A stretch of 64,000 bases of DNA from Akebia trifoliata (lineage: Eukaryota > Streptophyta > Magnoliopsida > Ranunculales > Lardizabalaceae): positions 23,566,586 to 23,630,585 of the forward strand of contig CM030707.1 of assembly GCA_017979445.1 (NCBI GenBank), given 5' to 3'. The notes beneath the pieces are model-generated. The model did no database searches and was not told the origin of the DNA. It saw only the letters and a program-made list of their open reading frames with translations. Shown here in pieces: positions 56,389-64,000 of the stretch. Numbering within the stretch: position 1 is the stretch's first letter; each line of letters starts with the position of its first letter. A program made the translations under genes and the position numbers.

Positions 56389-56756
56389 AGTTACACAAGC
56401 TATCCTATCAAAACACAAATTCTTTGAAGAAAATCTTAGAAAACTCCTTGTTCAGTTTAGCCCAAGAGAACATCAATCCTATGATCTCCATAAACACCTT
56501 ATGCGCATTGTTCTCTTTGTTTTGAAACACCCTGTTGTTTCTCTCCTTTGAAATACCCTAAGTGCCTCTTTTTGTGAGAAAAGATATTATAGACCCACCT
56601 TTATGACAAGGAAACGAAGTTCTTAAGAAGAACCCAATTCATTTGGAAGAAGGAAAGAAATGTAAACCAAATACCTCGGGACAATGAGCAATGAATAAGA
56701 GTATGATCCACAGATTCCCCGTCTCTCATACAAAGGGAGCAACAACTGAGGGTGAC

Positions 56757-58508
56757 TGAAAGTGCCCTCGATCCGCGGGGTGGGCGTATCCGCTTTTGAC
56801 CCTTGAGGTTTGGGAGTCGCCACCTACTTATTACGGTCTAGGAACCGATCAATGACTCTAAATAGATAAAGAACTAATTTAGAACATAAAAAACTAAATT
56901 CGGGGATCATGTTACGGGGTTGGAAGGTGTTAGGCACCAACCCCGCCCGGCCAAAGCCGGTCTCTACTAACTTCCCAAATAAATTACATTGCTAAAAACC
57001 TAGATAAAAAATAAATAAATAAATAAAAAGTTATACCTTTCCGATAGCAAAGACTTTGTTCCCTCAGATCCGACAAAAATAGTTCCTTGTACCGTACTCC
57101 CTTGCTTCGTTCTATCTCCAGAATTTGATTTCGGATCTCCGAGGCAAGGTATCTCCTTATTTTTGGATCTGGACTCTTCGAGTTTATTATGGATTTTGAA
57201 ACGTTTTTGGAGGGCTTTTAGGTGTTCTTTAGGCTAAAATTGAAGGAGGGATGTTAGGTAAGGAGTTGGGACTCCAAAACTAGGGTTTATGGGAGGCTAG
57301 GGGGGCTTTTAGACCTACTTCTCTTAGGATTTATGATTTGATACGAAAATAGGGTGTGAGCACCCCTATTTATAGATTTTTTAAAGGGTGGATTTAGATA
57401 GAGTTAGTGTTTAATTAGAGTTCTTTTAGTTATAATTGTATTTTAGTTAGAATTATTTTTGGTAGAGTTGTGTTAGAATTGTTTTAGGTAGAGTTGTATT
57501 TTAGTTAGAACTTTATTAAATAGAGTCATTATTTAATTAGAACTCTATTAGGGTTTTTGGACTTTTGGTCTTATTTGATTGACTTTTGATATTTTGACTT
57601 TAGTCTTAATTGATTGACTTTTAATATCTTGACTTCAGTCTTGCTTAATTGACTTTAATTTTGACTTTAGTCTCACTTAATTGATTTTAATACCTTGACC
57701 TTAGTCTTACTTGATTAACTTTAATTTTTTGGAGAACCCTCCTCTATTATATCTTTAATTCTTTGGACCCCTAAATGGAGGGGTCCTTAAAAAAATTATC
57801 TCACGAACCCTCAACAATTTTTTATGAGAGTCCGACTGATCGATTTTTTTTAGTTCAAACTTTTAAATTAATTTCATTAATGTTTCACTTTAATTATTTA
57901 ATATTTTATTTATTAATTTTGAAAAATTTTATTATGAAAATTGTGAAATTATCGTTTTACCCCCGGAGAGGATTTTTCACGTTTTAAGTTGGTTTTTAAT
58001 GTTCTAGGATGTTTTAGAATCGATTTTTCGTAAGGAATTCAATGGAAATATTAGTTTGTGTTATTTATGAAATTTTTTTGTGTGAAATGGTTGTGAACTT
58101 TATGAGGGGCATTTTCGTAATTTTATCAAATTATGTGAAAATTGGAGAAATGATTTATTTGATTTCGATTTGTTATTTTATGTGTTTAAGAGAGTTTTCC
58201 TAAGCGTAACGTAGGTTCTAGGGTCGTTTTGATATTAGGGGTATTTTGATAATTTGGTAGTTTTTTAGTGATTTTTATCGTGAAGCTTCTTTTTGTCTGA
58301 AAGATGATGATTTCTATGTTTCTGGGATCGTATTTTTCTAGCGTAGCGTGGTTTCTAATATTTTGTTAGTTCGAGATACCTCATCCGCATTTCTGAAACA
58401 CATCTGGTAACAAAATAAAGCAATGGAATACACATCCATCATTGGGAATCATTACGATCAGGTTGACGAATTGATTAATCAGGCAGATGCAAAAATGGGG
58501 TGTCTACA
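56757..58508 (-). mobile_element. Solo LTR of a Ty3/gypsy (Tat/Ogre-like) element, 1,752 bp, reversed
   Basis: Read on the minus strand it starts TGTAGACACCCC and ends GGCACTTTCA, matching the plus-strand LTR at 61038-62774 along its length (landmarks: AACGTAGGTTCTAGGG-type sequence, CTATAAATAGGGGTGCTCAC, AAGCAAGGGAGTACGGTACA, GGTTGGTGCCTAACACCTTC). Flanking 5-mers GTGAC and ATGAC match at four of five positions. No internal region on either side. It sits inside a LINE relic. Confidence 0.88.
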
Positions 58509-58699
58509 ATGACCTACCCATGGGAGATCAAATTATCTAAAGTGATAATCCTCCTTAAAGAAGCAAGCTAAATGGTTGTTTTTATATAAGTAAGAGGGTT
58601 GAGTATTGGTGATCCCAAATCACTTATTTTTCTAATAAAACAAATGTCATTGCACCATGTTGAATACCTAACAATTAATAAAGCAGTATTGTTTAGCTC

Positions 58700-59500
58700 A
58701 ACATTACAAAACATTATATAGCTCGTTCAAACAATTTTAGAAGTTCTTTACAATTATGATTAGGCATATATAAAACCCTAAAACCAAAAAATAGAAATGA
58801 CATTTTTCCAAGACACGTGAACTTTTGCAAAAATTCCCATTCCGGTACATTGTTCAGCACTTTAAATTAGAATACCTACCAGCGGCTCGAAACATGTTTT
58901 GGGAATTAAAATGAATAATGTATCATAGGGGTGGCAATGATCCGAAATATACCCGATGTCCGAATCGAAAAAATATGAAAAATAAGATTTTTAGATCAGA
59001 TTCGTATTGAAATCTTAGAACTGAAATAATTTCGGATCGGATTCGGATGTACCCCAATCCGATCTAAAAAAAATATGATCCAAACATATTTCAATATATT
59101 TTTTATTCGTAATTTCATATAAATACATACAGATAAAACATTTTAGTCTTTTTGATTTCCCTCTATATTTGTAATAAGAAAGTAGGTTTTTTTAAAATTT
59201 ATATTTTTTGAACATTGATAATTTGAAAATAAGGCATGTGTTCGGATCAGTTTCGGATTAAGGATGAAATGAAACTGATCGGATTTAGTTCACATATTCA
59301 TTAATCTGTTCTGATCGGATCAGGTACATCGTTTAAAAAAAATAGGATCGGTATTAGAGTAGCACTTATCAGGTACCGAACTAATCCGTTGCCGACCCTA
59401 GTGTATCGAACACAGAATTTTGTCATATTCAGCACACGAAATGGTAATTTACCCTTTATAGTTTGGTGTGTTATAAGTAAAAATTGGTGTGGTAACAAAC
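58700..59500. repeat. Dispersed repeat, copy 2 (partner at 54945-55663)
   Basis: Collinear with copy 1 and in the same orientation. Interrupted at 58926-59400 by a hAT-type MITE. The right end reads TAAGTAAAAATTGGTGTGGT, a worn form of the family B end. Confidence 0.6.
58926..59400. mobile_element. hAT-type MITE, 475 bp
   Basis: Ends TAGGGGTGGCAA and (reversed) TAGGGTCGGCAA, flanked by ATGTATCA and GTGTATCG (six of eight identical). GGATCGGATTCGG-type arms resemble those of the composite element at 53331. Its removal restores the uninterrupted repeat seen at 54945-55663. Confidence 0.78.
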
Positions 59501-59599
59501 TTCTCTCTCTCTCATTTGTATTTTTTCATCATTTTCTCACCTTTGGCTATCAATAGGTGGTAGCCGGTTGAGCATCTTCTATTCTTTTCTTTTTTTTCT

Positions 59600-60990
59600 T
59601 TTTTGAAGATTACGGGAGGTTAGGCAGTCCCCCAACTAGAAAAAAGAGATTTCATCCTTTCATAAACGTGCCCACAAGCATCCTTACAAACTATGTCCTT
59701 TAGCTCATAACGGAGATTCATAGGATTCAACATAAAGCTACCTAAAGAGGTTAGGTAAGAGTTTAGGAAGTCAGCAGCTTGGTTGTTTTCCCCGGAGTAA
59801 AATGCAAACTCAATACTCTGGAATTGGGCTGCTCTAGTCTTGATAGTTTTTATGATTCTTTCTTCTCTCCAAGGCACTTTGGATTCTCCATTGATGCAGT
59901 CAATAACCACTTTTGAGTAAGCTCTGCCTTTTAGAGAGTTAATATTCAGGCTAGCTGCCATGTTCAGGCCTTTTAGGATGGCTTGCAACTCATGATAAAG
60001 AACCAACTTCCCATTGGAGCATTCGGCAAGGGCTCGTAAAGTGTCTCCTCTTTTGTCTCTAACGATGGCTCCCTCTCCATCAACATTGCCTCTAAAAGAT
60101 CCATTCGAGTTCAACACATGGAACTCTTCACGAGGCATGGACCATGTGCATTTAACATTAGCTCTATGTTCATACCTTGGGTTGAGCTCCCAAGAGGTCA
60201 TGAAGGCTTCTGTTGAGGCATTGTCCTCAGTACTGAACTCCATGCTATGAATTTTGAACTGGACATCAAGCATAATGATGCTCTCTAACAACACCATGGG
60301 GAGGAAGGTGTTCTTGAATAGACGTCTGAACCTTTCCAGCCATAAGTGGTGGACAAAAGCATTGAAGGCCAGTCTATTCAATGGGGATCTCAAGGACTTC
60401 CCTCTGGAGGTGTCGCACAGCTACTCTACCTCACTGCACCAGTTCCTATTAGAGTGGTTTTGGTTGGATCTTCTTAGCAATCTCTGCCACAAGTTGAAGG
60501 AGAAATCACACCTAAGAAATAGGTGTTTTTTAGTTTCAATGGAGTTCCTGCAGAAGCAACAATTGGACTGCAGAATTAATTTCATAGCCATCAGTTTGTC
60601 TTGAGTCTTAAGACCCTTGCTTAGCCCCAACCATGTAGTTGCAATATGTCTTTTTATGTTATTCGATAACCAAACAAGTGGGTGCCATCTGACATGGGGT
60701 TTGGGTTGTTGAAGAGCCAAGTAAGCAAACTTCAAGGTGAAAGTCCCTCTAATGTCTAGCATCCAAACAAATTTGTCCCTTTCAATGCCTTCCAAATCCA
60801 ATGATTTGATGTGTTTCCACCCGTTGCCCAAGCTATGAGCAAGGTGTAAAGGGAGGACCCAGTTGTCTTGTCTGATGAGGGAGGTCACCTTGGCTTCTCT
60901 GTGGAGTCTTGATTCGTAGTTGTCCCCCTGCTAAAGGTTATTTAGCAACACACCTTTATTAGACCAAGGGTCATGCCAGATGTAAGAATT
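59600..60990 (-). pseudogene. LINE C-terminal relic: zinc-binding RVT plus RNase H-like domain
   Basis: From 60990 down the minus strand reads WHDPWSNKGVLLNNL, KVTSLIRQDNWVLP, FVWMLDIRGTFTLKFAYLAL, then WLGLSKGLKTQDKLMAMKLI and CCFCRNSIETKKHLFLRC (zinc-binding RVT domain). After a stop and frameshift near 60420-60400 it continues WLERFRRLFKN, then an RNase H-like domain (SNGSFRGNVDGEGAIVRD, LYHELQAILKGLNMAA, SKVVIDCING, ADFLNSYLTSLG). The order matches plant LINEs that carry a C-terminal RNase H. The RT and endonuclease are missing, and the reading frame is broken. It could be mis-annotated as a host ribonuclease H gene. Confidence 0.85.
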
Positions 60991-61037
60991 TCTCCCCCCC
61001 TAAAAAAAAAAGTCTGTGGATCACCATGTCTTGAATG

Positions 61038-62774
61038 TGTAGACACCCCATTTTTGCATCCGCCTGATTAATCAACTCGTCAACCCGATCGCAATGATTC
61101 CCAATGATGGATGTGTATTTTATTGCTTTATTTTGTTACCAGATGTGTTTCAGAAATCCGGATGAGGTATCTCGAATTGACAAAACCTTAGAAACCACGC
61201 TACGCTAGGAAAATACGACCCTAGAAACATAGAAATCATCATCTTGCAGACCAAAAAGAAGCTTCACGATAAAAATCACTAAAAAACTATCAAATTACCA
61301 AAATACCCCTAACCTCAAAACAACCTTAGAGCCTACGTTACGCTTAGAAAAACTCTCTCAAACACATAAAACAACAAATCGAAATCAAATAAATCATTTC
61401 ACCAATTTTAACAGAATTCGACAAAATTACGAAAATGACCCTCATAAAGTTCATAACCATTTCACACAAAAAATTTCATAATGACACAAACTAATATTTC
61501 CATTGAATTCCTTACGAAAAATCGATTCTAAAACATTCTAGAACATTAAAAATCGACTTAAAACGTGAGAAGTCCTCTCAGGGGACAAAACGGTAATTTC
61601 ACAATTTTTATAATTAAAAAATTCGAAATTAATAAATAAAACATTAAATAATTAAAGTGAAACATTAATGAAATTAATTTAAAAATTTGAACCGAAGAAA
61701 TCGATCAATCGGGTTTTCAAGTAAAATTGTTGAGGGTTCATGAGATATTTCTTTAAGGACCCCTCCATTTGGGGGTCCAAAGAATTAAAGATATTTTAGA
61801 TGGGGGTTCTCCAAAAATTAAAAGTAAATCAAGAAAGACTGAAGTCAAGGTATTAAAGTCAATCAAGTGAGACTAAAGTCAAAATTAAAGTCAATTAAGC
61901 AAGACTGAAGTCAAGATATTAAAAGTCAATCAATTAAGACTAAAGTCAAAACATTAAAAGTCAATCAAATAAGACCAAAAGTCATAATAGAGTTCTAATT
62001 AAATATTAACTCTATCTAATAGAGTTCTAACTTAAAAATAATTCTACCTAAAATAATTCTAATTAAAACACAACTCTACCTAAAACAAGTCTAACTAAAA
62101 CACAACTCTAATTAAAATAACTCTAATTAAATACTAACTCTATCCAAATCAACCCCTAAAAAAATCTATAAATAGAGGTGCTCACACCCTATTTTCGTAT
62201 CAAGTCATAAACCCTAAGAAAAGTAGGTCTAGAAGCCTCCATAGCCTCCCATAAACCCTAGTTTTGGAGCCCCAACTCCTTACCTAACATCCATCCTTTA
62301 ATTTTAGCCTAGAAAATACATAAAAGTCTTCTAAAAACACCCCCAAATTCGCAACAAACTTGAAGATTTCAAATCCAAAAATAAGGAGATACCTTGATCT
62401 CGGAGATCTGAAATCAAATCCGGAGACAGAACGAAGCAAGGGAGTACGGTACAAGGAGCTATTTTTGTCAGATCTGAGGGAGCAAAATCCTTGCTATTGG
62501 AAAGGTATAAAATTTTTTATTTTTATTTTTATCTAGGTTTTTAGCAATGTGATTTATTTGGGAAGTTAGTAGAGACCGGCTTTGACCGGGTGGGGTTGGT
62601 GCCTAACACCTTCCAACCCCGTAACGTGATCCCCAGACCTTTTTCTCTTTCGTAGATTAGTTTGCCTTTGTTTATAGTCAGTTTGGTTCCTAGACCTTAA
62701 CAACTAGGTGGCGATTCCCAAACCTTAAGGGTCAAAAGCGGATCCGCACACCCCGCGGATCGAGGGCGCTTTCA
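61038..62774 (+). mobile_element. LTR of a Ty3/gypsy (Tat/Ogre-like) element, 1,737 bp
   Basis: Starts TGTAGACACCCC and ends GGCGCTTTCA. TATAAATA at 62166-62173 is a likely promoter. The following base starts a primer-binding site, so this is a 5' LTR. Homologous to the reversed solo LTR at 56757-58508 but clearly diverged from it. The left flank (GAATG) is LINE-derived spacer. Confidence 0.88.
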
Positions 62775-62775
62775 G

Positions 62776-62793
62776 TGGTGACTCCACTGGGGA
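62776..62793 (+). other. Primer-binding site of the gypsy element
   Basis: TGGTGACTCCACTGGGGA follows the LTR after one base. TGGCGACTCC(A/G)CTGGGGA-type sites are typical of large Tat/Ogre gypsy elements. Confidence 0.8.
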
Positions 62794-64000
62794 CATTGAG
62801 GATCAGACTTGAAAAACCCCAAGTATGGGAGCGTTGCGAGGATGACCTAGTTTATTTTATTTTTTAGTTTGATTTATTCTACTTCTTTTTTATTTATTTA
62901 TTTTTTTATTATGGTGCAATTGTGGATTATTTGTTTGAACTTTGAGTATGTTGTTATTTTCTATAATCCAATCGAGGGTTGTTTAGAATAATCCTGAATG
63001 ATTAAGGAGATCGAGAGGTTTAATTGAGGATGGGGTAGTGACTAATGGATTTTGAAGTTTATTTTTTACTTTTATTTTTGTTGTTTTAGGGGTTTGTCTT
63101 CAAGCATTTTTTTTAGTAGATGCGATGTATCGATACATCGACAACTTGTTTATTTTTAAATAAGCATGTGATGTGATGATGGATTTGATAAAATAAAAAA
63201 AATAAAAAAAATAAAAAAAATTTAGTTGTGCTGCCATGGACAACAAGTAAAAAAATGGAGTTTTTAACAGTAACAATGTGCTGGTATACTTGGGGTGCCG
63301 CAAGTAAAAGTTTTTTTAAATTTTTACACCCCCCTTACAGCATACTGATGAGAGTGGTGTGCCGTGCGTAAATTTTGTTTTATTTTTCTCCCACACCATC
63401 TTCTTCATTGATTTTATACCTCATTCTATCGTCTTCCACAGATTTGCAAGAACTCTGCCATGCTCCTCGATTTCATCCTTTGCCCAAAATTTAGTTTTCT
63501 TCTTTTCTCTCTTTGTCAATTTTTTTCAAATCGATCCAATAGCAACCTAGTTAAACATGCAGAGAAGATCTGCAACCTAGGCGTTCTCTCATGCTTCTCT
63601 CATCGATGCATCCCCTCATCGACAATAATGGAAGACAATACCGATCGATCCGATCACAGATCGAAGCTTGAGTTTCATCTCTAGAATCCACAACGTTCCC
63701 ATCTATCACTCTCTATTTTCCTTTCTCAGCTTCTTCTTCTCTGATCGCCCATGAGATCTTCATCACAACCAGGTACAAAGGATACCATAATGTGTACAAG
63801 GTTGCAAGTTCCTCATGATGCAGAGAGAAGGAGTTTGGAATCATAACCTCCATTTGAGATCGACTCAAGCTTAAACGATTTTACCAGATTGATTTTTTTT
63901 TTCTCAAAGAAAGTGGTGCTAATTCAAATTGATGGGAAGCTCCTTATAAAACAGTTGATCTCTCTCGAAGAGTCGATTTTTTTTTTTTTCAAAACCAGAT
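62794..64000 (+). mobile_element. Leader of the gypsy element, continuing to or past the right edge
   Basis: Non-coding, T-rich leader expected after the PBS. It contains an 18-nt perfect palindrome at 63123-63140 and (TAAAAAAA)n at about 63188-63220. It also has a pair of short repeats, GGGGTGCCGCAAGTAAAA (63291) and GGTGTGCCGTGCGTAAAT (63356). No gag or pol motif appears before 64000, so I cannot tell whether the element is complete, truncated, or gives way to other DNA after about 63330. Confidence 0.45.

Larger units (their letters stand above)
55775..58580 (-). pseudogene. LINE 3'-end relic, interrupted by two later insertions
   Basis: Minus-strand pieces are collinear. A zinc-binding motif CCSLCMRDGESVDHTLIHCS (about 56740-56680) is followed by GIWFTFLSSSKWV, then GISKERNNRVFQNKENNAHK and VFMEIIGLMFSWAKL (about 56550-56420), then the terminal A/T-rich part (55910-55775). 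Upstream sequence resumes at 58509-58580. The gaps are filled by the fold-back element (55971-56351) and the solo LTR (56757-58508). Confidence 0.7.

Noticed and set aside
1..64000. tRNA, rRNA, CRISPR arrays, bacterial operons
   Set aside because: None seen. The only tRNA-related sequences are retroelement primer-binding sites at 26810 and 62776.

Overview
This is a stretch of nuclear chromosome from a transposon-rich flowering plant, probably a dicot. The evidence is AT-rich DNA, genes split by GT..AG introns, plant-specific families (a patellin, an SR45-type splicing factor, a plant-type RecQ4), Ty1/copia, Ty3/gypsy, LINE and MITE debris, and a fragment of chloroplast DNA. I cannot name the species. 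All exon models were built by hand from splice sites, reading phase and family resemblance.

Layout. 1-3975 (+): last eight exons of a RecQ4A/BLM-type DNA helicase (RQC and HRDC domains). 3976-14460: gene-poor, with a plastid insert (rps12 group II intron end, rps12 last exon, start of rps7) at about 5516-5822, a Ty3/gypsy integrase scrap, and several long-TIR MITEs. 14463-17265 (+): complete four-exon patellin (Sec14-GOLD lipid-transfer protein). 17266-20640: repeats and a probable solo LTR. 20643-36125 (-): three-exon dienelactone-hydrolase-like gene with a probable plastid-targeting first exon. Its introns of about 9,999 and 4,515 bp are filled by retroelements, including a complete but decayed copia element (26430-35137). 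That copia element itself carries a DNA transposon with a captured beta-amylase fragment. 38133-53144 (-): complete SR45-like RNA-binding splicing factor (RS-RRM-RS). It contains three tandem copies of a 69-nt in-frame exon, and its introns carry LINE relics, hAT, Harbinger-like and Mutator-like MITEs and a long hairpin. 53331-64000: a nest of elements comprising a composite hAT element, LINE relics, a fold-back element, a reversed solo gypsy LTR, a second LINE relic with an RNase H domain, and a gypsy LTR with primer-binding site whose body runs towards or past the right edge.

The four host genes are unrelated by pathway: DNA repair, membrane trafficking/cytokinesis, an alpha/beta-hydrolase, and pre-mRNA splicing. 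The most interesting signals are the SR45 exon triplication (each copy phase 2-2, so any combination keeps the frame), the three-deep nesting with gene capture inside the hydrolase intron, the composite hAT element 187 bp upstream of the SR45 start codon, and a tandem duplication that copied, then lost, a splice donor in the RecQ gene.
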